A stretch of DNA of 64,000 nucleotides from Vandiemenella viatica (taxonomy: Eukaryota > Arthropoda > Insecta > Orthoptera > Morabidae). Of the stretch, positions 1-11,497 are shown in pieces. Below the pieces are notes generated by a model, which was not told where the DNA came from, did not search any database, and saw only the letters and a program-made list of their open reading frames with translations. The first letter of the stretch is position 1. Each line of letters begins with the position of its first letter. The DNA lies in assembly GCA_031002005.1 (NCBI GenBank), contig JARYHS010008074.1, forward strand, positions 267,841,930 through 267,905,929, given 5' to 3'. A program made the position numbers and the translations under genes.

Positions 1-605
1 AATGAGTATTAAAACTTAAAAAACCCAATAATAATGATGAAAGGTATGACACTTAGGGAGTGCTGCAGGGAAATGTTTGAAAAGCTAAGTATCATTTATA
101 TATTTATCTGACTGTATCTACTTCCTGAAATGACATCAGGAATATTAAATAATATTAAATAAGTATGAAACAGAGTTGAATTTCATAAAGAGTTGCACAG
201 GAAAGCTCTGTACCAACAAAGTGTACTCTACAAACCAAAAGTTCTATACCTATATCTGCCTGAAAACATAAAAAAAATAAAAAAAAATTCTACATAATTT
301 TAAACATTAGCTGAAAGAAAGTTAATACTTAATAACTTCTTTAACACCAATGAATACATGAACTGTAAGAAATAGTATAAACATGATTAAATCATTCTGT
401 TGTGTAAATTGTTAAATTTCAATGTCTTAGCTTCAATTCAGTTAAACAGATAGGCCTATATTTCATCTGGTATTGGCTTTACGAGTTTACTTATTGTAGT
501 TATTGCTTTTTTTAAAACTTATAACTATGATACAACCTTTAATAGTGCTTAAAAAGTATCTGATATCATAGTTATTACTGACTTTCCCCATGTCATAAAA
601 AGCAC
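1..605. other. Unassigned AT-rich DNA
   Basis: No reading frame, terminal repeat or known family is recognisable here. The stretch lies left of the Tc1-like element that begins near 606. Confidence 0.5.
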
Positions 606-684
606 TACTTGACAAAAAAGTGAAGCATCCAGAAGAGGAGGAAGAAACAAAATGAATGTTCACATATTGAGAGGATATGTAATG

Positions 685-873
685 TCATTGAGTAAAATTT
701 ACAATGAAATTGGTGGTATGAATACACCAATCAGTATAATGTTGCATCTTTTCCAGCCTGGATGCATGCACTGATTCTGTTGGAAATAGAGTCATAATGG
801 TGTTGTATCCTTTCCTGAGGCAGGCTGGCCCACAAGTGTTGTAACCTGTACTTGATATACTGGATCCTAGCAC
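685..873 (-). pseudogene. Tc1-like transposase, C-terminal fragment
   Basis: Two overlapping minus-strand frames contain a Tc1 transposase tail: LQHLWASLP, then a QERIQHHYDSI-like stretch and ACIQAG. The family normally ends with a helix of this kind about 60 residues after the catalytic glutamate. The fragment stops exactly at the solo LTR boundary (875) and belongs with the central part beyond 6018. It has a frameshift and is non-functional. Confidence 0.6.
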
Positions 874-1482
874 TTGTAAGGGATGAAACCATTATACCAG
901 GGTGAAGTATAGGTTTTGTCACCTTAATTGAATCTTGACTTGTTGAAAGTTACTCAGAATTTGCATTAATAAATTTAAGTGACCATGTGTCCGCCTGGAT
1001 GCTTCAACTGCAAAGCTTATCTGCCACCACAAAGCTTATTTAAACCAAAAGCTGAGGAAAGGTTACTGTCCACTACTAAAGCATGTAGAAATCCTCCTTG
1101 ATGAAAAATTTGAAGTTTATTGTAAAGTCAAATTTTGAAAAATAGCATTTACAGTTGAGTAGGCAATCGAACTAAACGTTTCGAAAAATTACAAGTCGTG
1201 AAGAGGAAGAATTTCACGACGAACCCCTTTAGAAAATTTATCGGTCCATAGCCTATGCAAACATTAGTCACTGGTGAGAAAAGTCAACATGGCGGTGAGT
1301 CGACCATGCTGCCTTTCAAAGTTCAACCCAACTGGATCTCATGCTGGTCTAATTGACAAGCACACAAAGACACGACGAAACACACTTGCACAGGTTTACT
1401 ACATACAAGGTTCCCAGATTAAGACAAAAGACAACCAGATGGCCTGGGTCACGACCTATATACCCCCAGCCGCATTATATGT

Positions 1483-1857
1483 GTGATAGTGGGAGGTGCA
1501 GGAAATAGTATTGATAGAAACGCGAGTTATAGTATAGAGAGTTACCTGAGGAAGGTGGTGAAGGAGGCACAGCATACCAGGGTGGAGCTCATGCAGGTCC
1601 TAATTCGCCATGACCGGCCACAATTGAACTCTGCTGTGAGGCGTGTTAAAGTGGAAATGGAAATGCTACTTGGGAAAGGCATTAGTTCTGTGTTGGGGTT
1701 TGTGCCTGTGAACACCATTGGTAGGTGGGGTTTCACTAGGCATGGCCTACACCTAAATAGAAGGGGCAAGGGAGTACTTTCTGAGTTGTTAGCTAAAGCA
1801 GTGAGGGAGCCCGTTTCCAGTGATGATGGGGTCAGGACTGTGCCTTTTTTAGGTTAG
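1483..1857 (+). pseudogene. CR1-group ORF1, C-terminal SGNH-esterase part
   Basis: The 124-residue frame starts inside the esterase domain with IVGGAGNSID, which corresponds to the conserved GxN block of SGNH hydrolases. It ends with the histidine block RWGFTRHGLHLN followed by GKGVL. In CR1-type elements ORF1p binds RNA and helps form the retrotransposition particle; the esterase domain's substrate is unknown. The nucleophile block (S-H-G) is missing because the copy is truncated. In copy 2 that block reads G-R-S-H-G-R-G near 20400. ORF2 begins about 60 bp downstream. Confidence 0.75.
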
Positions 1858-1916
1858 GGGCTGCTGGTGAAGGGACAGAAATAGATTATCAAAGTGATAC
1901 TGATTGCAGATTCGCG

Positions 1917-4822
1917 ATGGGGAAAGTCACAGATATTAAAGAAATAGATGAAATGGCTGAAACAATAACTGACTGCGGTAAAAGTGGGAAAGAGGAGATA
2001 AATTCTGAAAATGTAAAGCCAGTAGTAAGGGTGTTAATGGTAAACTGTAGAAGCATAATGAACAAAGTAATTCGAATTTGCAAACTTAATAGAGATGCAC
2101 GAACCACAAGTAATAATTGGGGTAGAGAGTTGGTTAATAGAAGAAGTACTAGACAGTGAGGTTTTTCCTGATGGTTACAGAGTGTACCGCAGAGATAGAG
2201 GAGCAATTGGTGGAGGAGTCTTCATACTAGTTAGCAAAAACTATCACAGTTCACTGGCGTTCATAGATCAAGACCATGAGTTACTTGGGGTAGATTTCTG
2301 GGGTAATAAAAAAGAAAAAATCAGAGTGTTGGCTGTTTACCGCAGTGGAAGAATGACAGAAGAGGATGAGGCTCTTGGGGAGAAATTAAATTCATACTCA
2401 GATTTCAGAGGTGAGAATAGAATGATCATCATCGGCAGGGATTTAAATTTACCAGATGTAAACTGGGAAGGGAATAAGATAAATAACACAAGGGAACAAA
2501 GATTTGCAAATATCTTAATAAGTGAAGGAGGATTTACACAAGTGGTTGAGCAAAACACTAGGGGACAAAATATTTTGGATATATTTCTAATTAAGCCCGA
2601 TGAAAACCTTTTGAGGTATCAAGTAACTGAAGGAATAAGTGATCATGAAGCAGTTCTGATGGATATTAGAGGATTCAGTAAACCAGCAGCCAAAATTGAA
2701 GGGGGAAATAGGTACAATTATAAAAAGGCACAGGTTTCAAATTTGAGGAGATATTTCAGAGAACAATTCAGCAAATGGAAGGAAGGCTCAGGTACAGTAG
2801 AGTCAAGGTGGGAAGAGTTCAAGGAGATAATAAGAAAGGGGGAAGAAAAATTTATTCCAAAGCAAAAAATAAAGAGAAGTAGAGAACCTATGTACTATAA
2901 TAGGGAAGTGAGGAGGTTAAAGAGGTTGGTAAGAAAAGAACATAACAGAGTTAAGAGACAGCAGGGTAGTAGGGAATATTTAAAACAACTAAACAAGGAC
3001 TTAATAACAGCAAAGAAAATGGCTAAAGATGGGTTTATGAAGAGTATTGTCAGTGCAGGGGGACCATTGACTGATGCATCTAGAAATTTCTATGGCTATA
3101 TCAGGAAACTGAGGGGAAGGGAGGATGTAGAGACACTTATAGATAAGGATGGAGAAGAAGTTACTGACGATTTGAAAAAGGCAGAGATTTTAAGTAACTG
3201 GTTCAGTGAAAGCATTAGGGACAATGAATCAGAAACAGGAGGGTCTAATTCGGAGAACGAGCTTAACAACACAATTAGAAATGACGATAGTAAAAAATTT
3301 GATATCCATCCTGAGGAAATCATGAAGGAAATAAGAAAGCTGAAAAAACATAAAGGGGCTGGTGAAGATAATATTACTACAGATATCTTAAAGATAGCCG
3401 GATGTGACATTGTACCTTATCTTGAAATATTATTTAAATTGAGTCTAGACACTTGCTGCTTACCACAGGACTGGAAAAGTGCAATAGTAGTACCAGGTAC
3501 ATAAGGGAGGGGTGAGAAATAGAGTTGAGAATTACAGGCCAATCAGTTTGACATCAGTGGTAGGTAAATTAATGGAAAGATTGATATGCAACCACATCAG
3601 AAATATATGTGAGGAACGTAATTGGTTTTCAAGCAGGCAACATGGTTTCAGGCAAGGATATTCATGCGAATCTCAGTTGGTGGGATATATGCAAGATATT
3701 TCAGATGAAATGGACAAGGGAGGCCAAATTGATAGTGTAGCACTAGATCTGTCTAAGGCGTTTGACAGAGTAAGCCATAAAATGGTAGTAAATAAGGTAA
3801 AAACCATTGGAGTGGATAAGAAAGTCATTTGCTGGGTAGAAGAATTTTTAAAAGGTAGAAAACAGAAAGTTAGGGTAGGAAATGTAGTATCAAAAGAAGT
3901 GGAAGTAAAAATGGGTAGTGCCACATGGTAGCGTATTGGGACCATTGCTATTCATTATTCTAATGAATAATTGTGTTGATTGTTTACTATCTGAAATTAG
4001 ATTGTTTGCAGATGACATAATGCTGTATAAAAGAATCAAAACGATAGAGGATTGTAAACAGTTGCAGGGTGATCTGGACAGGATATCTAATTGGGTTGGT
4101 AAACATGGAATGAAGATAAATGCAAAGAAGAGTCAGCTTATTAGATACACAAATAAAAAACAAAAGGTTAATTATGAATATAAGGTGGGGAAAGAATTGC
4201 TTGCTGAAGACTTGAAATGCAAATATCTTGGAATTACTTTTGATAACAAACTTAACTGGTCAGGACACATAGGACAGGTAGTAGGCAAAAGGTTTCAAAG
4301 TTCTGCACTTGTTGGAGAGAGTGATGAGGGGATGTACTGAGAGAAGTCAAGGAATTGGGTTACAAAACTTTGGTCAGACCATTGCTCGAATATGGTAGTG
4401 TAGTATGGGACCCTCATTTTACGTATCAAATACAGGAGTTGGAGAGGGTGCAAAGAAGGGCTGCTAGATTTGTTTCTGGAAATTATCGCAGAATGCAATC
4501 AGTGACGGATATGATAAAGGACCTGGAATGGGATTCATTGCAAGACAGGAGGAGGATGAGGAGGGTCATGGGAGTGTACAGGGCATATACTGGTGATGAG
4601 GCATGGAAAGATATTGCAATAGGTATGAAAAGTAGTGCATGGAAGGGAAAATATGACCATGACCACAAGCTGGCACTCGATTTCAGGCACAAGGGTGTGG
4701 GAAGATTCTCTTTTTTAGGTAAGGGTGTCAGGGATTGGAATGAGTTACCAAGAGAAGTGATTAATAATTTACCGAAAACTTTGAAGGAATTTAAAGATAA
4801 AATTTGTAGAGGGCAAATGTAG
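1917..4822 (+). pseudogene. CR1-group ORF2: endonuclease and reverse transcriptase
   Basis: The start at 1917 (MGKVTDIKEID) is matched in copy 2 (MGKVTDVKGID). The endonuclease begins near 2033 with VLMVNCRSIMNK. A one-base insertion near 2070 moves the reading to the frame of 2095-3504, which has endonuclease blocks IIIGRDLNLPDVNW and GISDHEAV. The reverse transcriptase continues at 3512-3931 (YRPISLTSVVGKLMER, LDLSKAFDRVSHK), then 3918-4340 (GSVLGPLLF, catalytic FADDIMLY, KYLGITFDNKLNW) and 4355-4822 (thumb and C-terminus, ending CRGQM). Frame changes near 2070, 3500, 3915 and 4335 inactivate it. Comparison with copy 2 suggests mostly single-base insertions. The protein would nick target DNA and prime reverse transcription there. 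Confidence 0.85.
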
Positions 4823-6029
4823 GTGGGTGCAGGATAGGGGGAAGATGGGTGTGTAGGGATATTGCCACCGGAGCCTGTGCTCCATTGCAATTAAATTAAA
4901 TTAAATTAAATTAATTCTACTGTTTACCAAAAAATAGTCTAAATAGATGTGATTATAGATTATGTTCAAAATTTAATTGTGTATAGTCTGGCTGTTAAGG
5001 TTTATAAAAAGTATTTAGCAAAAATTCTAAAGTAACTTACTTCCTTATAAATTAATTAAGTGTGTGTGTGCAATGGTAATTAGTTTCTGAAAAGCAGTTA
5101 GTGAACCCCCGATTTCCAACTTGTTTGTGCAACTTTTTATTTGTCCCCACTGGATTACATATTATCGTGTTAAAATTACTGTCATCATGTTCTGTGTTTT
5201 CTCCTGATTTCAAAGGTGTAAATTTTATTATTATTGGTGGTGTATTAGCAATCTTATCTGTTTACCAACAATCTCGTTTGAAACTGTCGAGACACCATAA
5301 CGTAAAAACCTGTTTCTAGTTAATAATTATTCAAGTGTGGTTTACACCAAAAAAGTGATATTGGCTGAATTTTCTTTGAGTTATATTACATTGTTTTTTT
5401 GTTTTTTTTTTTTTTATTACGATGAAATAACTTTAAAATTGATTTAATATTATTTCTACTACATGGAATGTTTTGAAGTTTTAATATGTTATACTAGATT
5501 TTTCGTTCTTTCAGGAAATTTACTTTTTAGTTCGATAAATTATTGAAAACAAGTGATTAAAAATGTTGAAAGTGCAAGTGTCTCTAACGAAGTGTTTAAA
5601 TTTTATTTACACTATTTACATGGCCTGAAACTATGGAATTTTAGTGAATACAACTCTCTTTCTGATTACTATTATTGTGAAATTACTGCTTCAAAAAGTG
5701 TTGAGAATTAGTGGAATTATCACGTAACAAAGATCAACTGTTTACTAATTGGATAATGTTGGATAACCCTGTTATGAAAGTGATTTATTCTTATAAATTG
5801 TTTATTTAAGTCCAATATTGTGCGTTGAGTGATTTTACTGTTTTTAAACCAGCTTATTTATTGAGTTAGCTTGTGTTATCGGCTTCTGCATGAAACGTTT
5901 CTCTCATATCCTGTAATAACAAACAGAAAAATTTAATGTTTACTGGGAAGCTTACTCCCTCCCTAATGCTCTATAGCAACAAAAGCCAGAATTTACCCAA
6001 ATTCTAAGGTGCTTACACACTGAAACAGA

Positions 6030-6750
6030 ATTGAGGACAGAATTGACGTCTGAGCTGGTCTCAAACATCTTCTTTCAGTGACAGATCCGGGGATCTTGCT
6101 GGCTATAGAAGATCCTCAACATCATGCATACAGTTCACAGAGACATGTGGCATGGGGAGGAGCTTTATCGTGTTAAAAAATGGTATGACAATACTGTCAC
6201 ATGAAAGGTAACACATGACGATGCAGGATGTCTGTGTCATATCATTGGGCAGTCAGAGTTTCCTCAATCACTACCAGCCATGGCCTGAAGTCATACCTAA
6301 TTGTTCCACACACCATGATGCCAGAAGTAACACCACATTGCCTCTCTAAAACATCAGAAGAATGGACCTCTTTCCAGGTTGCTGCCACAGTCATCAATAA
6401 TGTTCATCCAAGATAGAGCAGAAGCAGGGTTCCTTACAGAATACAATACACCAACATTCATATCCAATCCATGCTTAGTGGTCATGACACTTCTCTGAAT
6501 GTAGCCATATGTTGAGTTTTTAATGGCAGCCTAGACATGAGATAGTAATGCCATAGTCTAGGAACTGTTAGTTCTGACCAATAGTGTGAGATGACACAGA
6601 ATGTTACAGGAAGGCCAATAGTTGTTCTTGGGCAGCAGGCACAGACTTGATGAGGTTATAATGTGCCTGGTAAACAATATGGTCATCCTTACTAGTGATG
6701 GTCAGACTTTGTTGAGTGGAACCTTGATGACCAGGATGCCTATTCTTACA
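6030..6750 (-). pseudogene. Tc1-like transposase, central part (pseudogene)
   Basis: Conceptual minus-strand translation gives, in changing frames, segments typical of Tc1 DDE transposases: IMVCGTIRYDF, LVVIEETLTAQ, HVLPFM, a degraded DNARPH block (HDKAPPHAT) and SPDLS near 6085. A working protein would cut and paste the element at TA sites in the nucleus. Many stops and frame changes mean it cannot be expressed. The N-terminal helix-turn-helix part should lie at about 6750-7050 but is too decayed to recognise. The C-terminal end is beyond the LTR insertion, at 685-873. Confidence 0.65.
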
Positions 6751-7189
6751 TTACCATGCAGTCAAATGATGGGCTATTGTTACATACAAATGCCTCATAA
6801 ATCTAGATATTTCATTAATCAACCAGGTGCCCAAATGGAGACCCACAATTAGGCATCTTTTAAACTGTAAGATATTGATAATGATGTTTCAAATGAGTAC
6901 ACAGAATCTCGCTGTCCTTCACAGTGATGGTTCAACTTCTAACATTGTTCAAGCACCTTATATCCTACAAGGCCTGGTAACAAACCTAAATTTAAACAAC
7001 ACTAATGCAACACTCTGGCAGTAATTGTATCAGCCACAGTGAACTGCAACTCTAATCATTTACATACCAATGGTATGTAAGTATAACATTGACATCTGAC
7101 TATGACTTTGGGGTGCATTTTTTTTTTTTTCAGTATGTGTGTTTGACCTCATGGATCAAATAAAACACAATAGTGCAGCATCAGATTTC

Positions 7190-8115
7190 TCAAACTATTT
7201 GAGACAGTGAGCCATAAAATAGTGATAAATAAGATTAAAGTAATCACAGAGAGTTCCTGTGTGGAGGATTTAAAAAAAAAAAAAAAAAATAGGCAGCAGA
7301 GAGTTATCATAGGATAGAGTCACAGATATCAAAGTGAAAGCAGAAGCATGGGCACCAGGAGAGGGGTGTGCACCCCCTTGCACTTCCCTGCTATGAAAGA
7401 AAATACACAGGAAAAGATTAAGAACCAAAAATTTGATTATTAAATTCACTGTATCAATAATAACTTAAAGTACCTAGGTTGTTGTCCAAATTTGTTCAAC
7501 ACCTTGTCAATAAATTCAGTATCCCTAGTTAATAAGAAATAAGTAATATAAATAATGTATAAAAAAGATATAGATGCACCTCCCTTAAAGTAATCCTGCT
7601 GGTGCCCATGCGCAGAAGTGTCACAGAGCAAAGAAATGGAACCACTGCTGCTAATCATTATTCAGAATACAGATGTTTCCTTATGATATTCAGTTATATA
7701 ATGCAATTAAAATGAGTTTTGAACAGTTAAAGAAGAATGTAGGCAGGATATCTAGTTGGGTACGTCTACACCAATTGAAAAAAAAAATTGCAAAAAAATA
7801 GTAATTTTATTAGGTGCACAGGAAGAGAAATATATGTTTTGTGTGTTTTTGAAGTAAAGGAGTGATTGCTTATTGAATGTATTAAAAGTAAATATCTTGG
7901 AATATCATATTTTAAAAAACTCAACTGTGTAGGACTTACTGCACAGGTGGCAGGTGAAGTTTTGAAAGACTTGGATCCAAAAGAGATGGTGATGAGGGAA
8001 TGGAAAAGAAAATTGATGGAATTGAGATACAAATCCTTTGCATGACCATATTTTAAGCATATAGAATGGGACCCACATTAACAGTATCAAATAAGTAGTT
8101 GTGAGGCAACTAGAC
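7190..8115 (+). mobile_element. CR1-group fragment, copy 3, strongly decayed
   Basis: The DNA follows the reverse transcriptase of copy 1 in order: the VSHK region at 7205 (GAGCCATAAAATAG), the KEVE region near 7330, FIIL at 7655, the SSWV region at 7747, the KYLGI region at 7891 (AAATATCTTGGAAT), and the WDPH region at 8067 (GGGACCCACATTAA). Stops and gaps leave no frame. A hAT-type MITE (7347-7610) interrupts it. It is more divergent than copies 1 and 2 and therefore probably an older insertion. Confidence 0.65.
7347..7610. mobile_element. hAT-type MITE with 8-bp target duplication
   Basis: The left end CATGGGCACCAGGAG matches the complement of the right end (CATGGGCACCAGCAG). The flanks are AGCAGAAG (7339-7346) and CGCAGAAG (7611-7618), 7 of 8 bases alike, as expected of a hAT duplication. 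Removing the 264 bp brings the CR1-group copy back into alignment across the site. It has no coding capacity, so it would have been moved in trans. Confidence 0.7.
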
Positions 8116-8564
8116 ATCCATTAATTTCAATTGAGTCTGTTCTTTTCTAATATTTACCATAAACACTTTCTTTTCCATAATTCACTCTCTATCTTTAGAT
8201 ATACCCTACCTCATTTTATCATAGGAAATGGTTTTTAGTTCTTTCCTTGATTATATTAGCAAATTTTTTCCACCGTGAATTCTGACCCTGATATTTGTAA
8301 TACACTATTTGCATCTTTGTGTCATTTTGGAATCGGATTTATAGATTGCAATAAATGTTATTGTTTCAATAACCTTTTAGGATTGCTAGAAGCTTTAATA
8401 ACTGCTGTCATTACCTTCTTGTTTCAGATCCCTTTTGCCTAATTGGAAGATAATATCATACATTTTTCTATTACCAAAAATGCTATGCCTAAAGTAGCAA
8501 AAATGACTGTTTACATCTGTCATTTTAAAAATAATTGTTCAAAAATCATTGCAAAGTTAATTAT
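8116..8564. other. Unassigned AT-rich DNA
   Basis: No recognisable gene, terminal repeat or known family between the CR1-group fragment and the piggyBac-like element. Confidence 0.5.
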
Positions 8565-8580
8565 TTAACCCCTTTTTCTG

Positions 8581-8797
8581 CTGTAGATGTGTTAACGTGC
8601 ATGGCTACTAGTGCACCCAGGTGCTGTAGATGTGTTTACATGCGCCCTTGTTCCTTCTGTTAGGTGCTCTGGACGTGTATACATGCGCCGCCTTGCCACC
8701 CTGTCTTTGCTCTGGACGTGTTAAGTCGTCCTGCCACTCAGATCCCTGTGTGCTCTGCACGTGTTAACGTGCAAGCCACTTACTGGTCAGGTCAGGT
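8581..8797 (+). repeat. Five subterminal ~43-bp direct repeats in the piggyBac-like element
   Basis: Units begin at 8581, 8624, 8669, 8712 and 8755 (spacings 43, 45, 43 and 43) with the shared core CTGKASRTGTTWACRTGC. Several cores are near-palindromic, for example GCACGTGTTAACGTGC at 8757. Position just inside the left end suggests transposase-binding sites, which is an inference. Confidence 0.7.
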
Positions 8798-8929
8798 TGC
8801 CAATTTCCACCCCGGTTGGGTAATTGCTTTCCAACATTTGGCCCGTGAGCTTTTGCCATTGTGATCTTATTTGTGTTGCTATTTTCATTTCAGTTTTCAC
8901 TGAAAAAATTGGTCACCTTCGTGTATGTA

Positions 8930-9570
8930 GAGGAAGAAATCAAAGAGATTATTACTAGAGAATGATCTCTTTGATACGGATGAAAGTGATGACCCTTTGA
9001 TAGGATCTCAAAGTAATAGTTCTAAGCCATATACATCAGCTGGCGGAAAAAAACCACCTGTCTCCACAAGAGGTGATAATTCTTCAGAAACTGAAGCTTC
9101 AGATAGTGACAGCTAAATATGTGGAAAAAGAGGATACTTTAATGACAGGTTTGACTGGAAGAAAAACAATTCTCATCGTTTTGTGCATGTGCTTGACGAT
9201 TCAGCTGCAGGACAAAAATATGGATTAGGTCAAAATTCCAGCGTTCTGTCATTTTCCTGATATTTTTAAAGGAAGATCTTATGAAATCTTTGCTGAAGAA
9301 ACAAATATATTTTACTTATATAAGAAGTCAAATACGCCAAAATCAGTTCACTGGATTTTCAAGGTGGAAGGATTTACTAGGAGACTTTTCAAAATATTAT
9401 TCATATTGAAAATTTAAAAATTAATACGCAAATGTGTAGATGCACTGGATGTTTGAAACAGAAAGTGCGTCCAGAAACCAGGTACAAATACAGAACATGC
9501 AATGTACAGTACCACTATGTGTTGTTCCATGTTTCGTGGCTCATCACACGAAAAAGAATTATTAACCGAG
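8930..9570 (+). pseudogene. piggyBac-like transposase remnant
   Basis: In shifting frames, 8960-9120 encodes a Ser/Asp/Glu-rich stretch typical of piggyBac N-termini (LFDTDESDDP, SSETEASDSD). At 9225-9310 the segment FPDIFKGRSYEIFAEETN resembles the entry to the DDE domain. At 9425-9540 a zinc-binding tail follows: CRCTGC, then ETRYKYRTCNVQYHY and FH. In the family that tail binds the terminal repeats. Nearly 1 kb of catalytic sequence is missing between the last two segments, so the remnant could bind ends at most, and it also has stops. Confidence 0.6.
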
Positions 9571-9635
9571 GGTAACTGCACAATAATAATTACATTATAT
9601 TTATACGCCTCTAAAACTAAGTGAAATAAGATATA

Positions 9636-9663
9636 CATATATGTATATATATATATATATATT
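9636..9663. repeat. AT microsatellite
   Basis: An uninterrupted run of AT/TA dinucleotides preceded by ATATGTATATAT-type imperfect copies, inside the piggyBac-like element. Confidence 0.9.
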
Positions 9664-10107
9664 TAACACCAGTCCAAAGCCCGGAATAAAAGAAGGATGA
9701 AAAATGTATGCAGAATTTGTGAAAGGTATTTGAACATTTAACTTCCAAATTTTCTCCAGATGAATTACTGCACTAACAAACAAAAAAAAAAACAACATAT
9801 TTTAGTTGCTATAATATCTATTTAATATATAAATTACCTGTATCTTTGTCTATGCGGACATTCACTTTTAGAGGAACATTAAATTGAAAAACTTTAGATT
9901 TCATAGTAACTACATTTATTTTGTGTCTGGGGTCACACACAAAGCTCCAGAAATATTCAGCACACAGCACGTCGGGCTGTGTGCCGAACTCAGCTGCGCA
10001 GGTATCGGCCGACCCTGGCCTCTCAGCGCAGCTAAACAACTTAGGTCACAACAAAGGAGCACCCAGCGAGGGCTCTGTTGGGCGATCCATAGCAGTTAAA
10101 GGGTTAA

Positions 10108-11495
10108 GGCTTGTATTATGGCGGTATTTATGGCCATAACCTATATTGTGCTTTTATTTGTATTATATTTTTGACATCATCAACTGCAGTAATTGTTTGA
10201 ACATTGTGATGTCAAAAACCATTTTTAGTTGTCTTGGATTTCCCTCACATCTTCCTTTATGAAAATGTTATTGATAATAGAACTACTACTATTCACACTC
10301 TAATAAGAAGTTTAATTGTGACTAAAGCATCTAGGATTTACAGAATACACTCCCTTTAACACTGCAGAGAGAGAGAGAAAAAAAAAATACAATTACAATG
10401 TCACAATGGGGAGGTGGAAGACGGAAGTTTCAAACCACTGCATCTGCTAAAGATAAAGATGTGGTAATGTAGTCAATACATGAGGGAAATTTACTAGGAA
10501 AATTTGATAATGATCTCCTCGAGTATCATGAGTAGGATTGGACTTATATATTATAAATATAAGAGTTGCAGGGAGTGCGAAGATGACAGAAAGACTTGTG
10601 TGCCAAAGTAATCATTTAACATATTCAGAAACTGCTATTATAAAGGAGATGTGTTTGGAATTATGGAAGGAAGCAGTTCATCGATTAGACCCCTGGAAAT
10701 GTACAAGATACATAATGCCCTGTAACAATCATGTTTGATGCTGCCCACCTTATATTATTGGTGGTGGTAGAAGAATTGTCCCTCTGTCTTCTTCTGCTGC
10801 AGTTGTTATCCTGTAGCTGATAAACTTTCACAAGTGAGTCTACTATTTTCAGTAACTGAATTGGCTGCTATCAGCAAGCTTATATAAAAGAAGTTCATGT
10901 GGTACAATCAATTATGTTATTACACAGGTTCCAAAAGTCAACATGGCTGCCATCCCTTAAGGGAAAACTTTAAACAGTAATTTCACTTAAATGTTTGTCT
11001 TTAAGGAGTCTACAAGTAATAGTCACTAACATGAAATATGGTTTCAGAAACTGTTTATTCAATGCTTTAAAGCTTATTGACTGATACCAGTCACTCAATG
11101 CAGTTTATACTTAAAAATGGACATCGTTCCTAAAGATCACAGGCGTGTAATTAGGAACACTTGCTTCACTTGACCCATGTTTGCTACTGTTTATATATTG
11201 GTGCACAGTCAATCAGTTTTCAGAAAATGCTGCCCAATTTTAACACATCACATTCATGTTTAGGATGGACATGACCCAGAATACTGACCACATGGCTCCC
11301 AAACTGTAAGCAACACCGATTGTAAGGGGCTTCCTCCCAGATAGACCACTTGAATAATACTGATAATATTTAAACATGACTTTCTGTCTCTTTCCCCTTG
11401 GCCAATCATAGCCTCTATTAGTGTCATATGATCCTTTCTAGCCAATCATGGATTTATTCTCTTCATAGTACAATAAAGTTCCTTTTTTATCCAAG
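10108..11495. other. Unassigned DNA
   Basis: No family is recognised. A short GA-rich run occurs near 10366-10390. The longest frames are about 66 codons, show no domain, and look like chance. Confidence 0.45.
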
Positions 11496-11497
11496 TA

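Larger units (their letters stand above)
1481..4915 (+). mobile_element. CR1-group non-LTR retrotransposon, copy 1, 5'-truncated
   Basis: It holds the end of ORF1 with an SGNH-esterase-like domain, then ORF2 with endonuclease and reverse transcriptase, a short 3' UTR ending CTCCATTGCAATTAAATTAA, and a tail of about five ATTAA units (4887-4915). The esterase ORF1 and the tandem-repeat tail in place of poly(A) are typical of CR1/L2-type elements. Copy 2 (20.4-36.7 kb) reaches about 260 bp further 5', so copy 1 is 5'-truncated at about 1481, as expected from incomplete reverse transcription. It interrupts solo LTR A. No clear target-site duplication is visible. Confidence 0.85.
875..6017 (+). 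repeat. Solo LTR copy A, interrupted by a CR1-group element
   Basis: The repeat begins TGTAAGGG and ends GGTGCTTACA, so the termini are TGTAAG and CTTACA. CACT lies directly before it (871-874) and directly after it (6018-6021), a 4-bp target-site duplication as made by Gypsy-type integrases. Without the CR1 insertion (about 1481-4915) it is about 1.7 kb. It aligns along its length with the LTR at 42726-44468, for example GTTGAGTAGGCAATCGAAC near 1155 and 43005, and TATGTTATACTAGATTTTT near 5487 and 43927. No internal retrotransposon domain adjoins it, so it is a solo LTR left by recombination. Confidence 0.8.
606..7135 (-). mobile_element. Tc1-like DNA transposon split by a solo LTR
   Basis: The ends are similar inverted repeats next to TA: TGACAAAAAAGTG-type sequence after TA at 606 and its imperfect complement before TA at 7134. 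Without the inserted LTR (875-6017 plus its duplicated CACT) the element is about 1.38 kb, the usual Tc1 size. On the minus strand the transposase C-terminus reads at 873-685 (LQHLWASLP, ACIQAG) and the central and catalytic part at about 6750-6030. The two parts join at the LTR insertion point. This element is older than the LTR it contains. The terminal repeats are imperfect, so the exact ends are less certain than the identification. Confidence 0.7.
8565..10107 (+). mobile_element. piggyBac-like element, internally deleted
   Basis: Both ends are TTAA followed inward by CCC: TTAACCCCTTTTTCTGCT at 8565 and, on the other strand, TTAACCCTTTAACTGCT ending at 10107. TTAA duplication with CCC termini is diagnostic of piggyBac. 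The interior keeps an acidic N-terminal region (8930-9120), a segment resembling the region before the catalytic core (KIPAFCHFPDIFKG and AEETN, about 9225-9310), and a cysteine-rich C-terminal domain (9420-9560). The length is 1.54 kb against about 2.3-2.5 kb for complete elements, and the DDD core is absent. Confidence 0.75.

Noticed and set aside
3096..3410. Minus-strand frame of 104 codons
   Set aside because: Shadow of the CR1-group ORF2 on the other strand, with low-complexity Ser/Leu composition.
11260..11445. Minus-strand frame of 61 codons beside the mariner
   Set aside because: Lies outside the mariner ends, with no motif or homology I can recognise.
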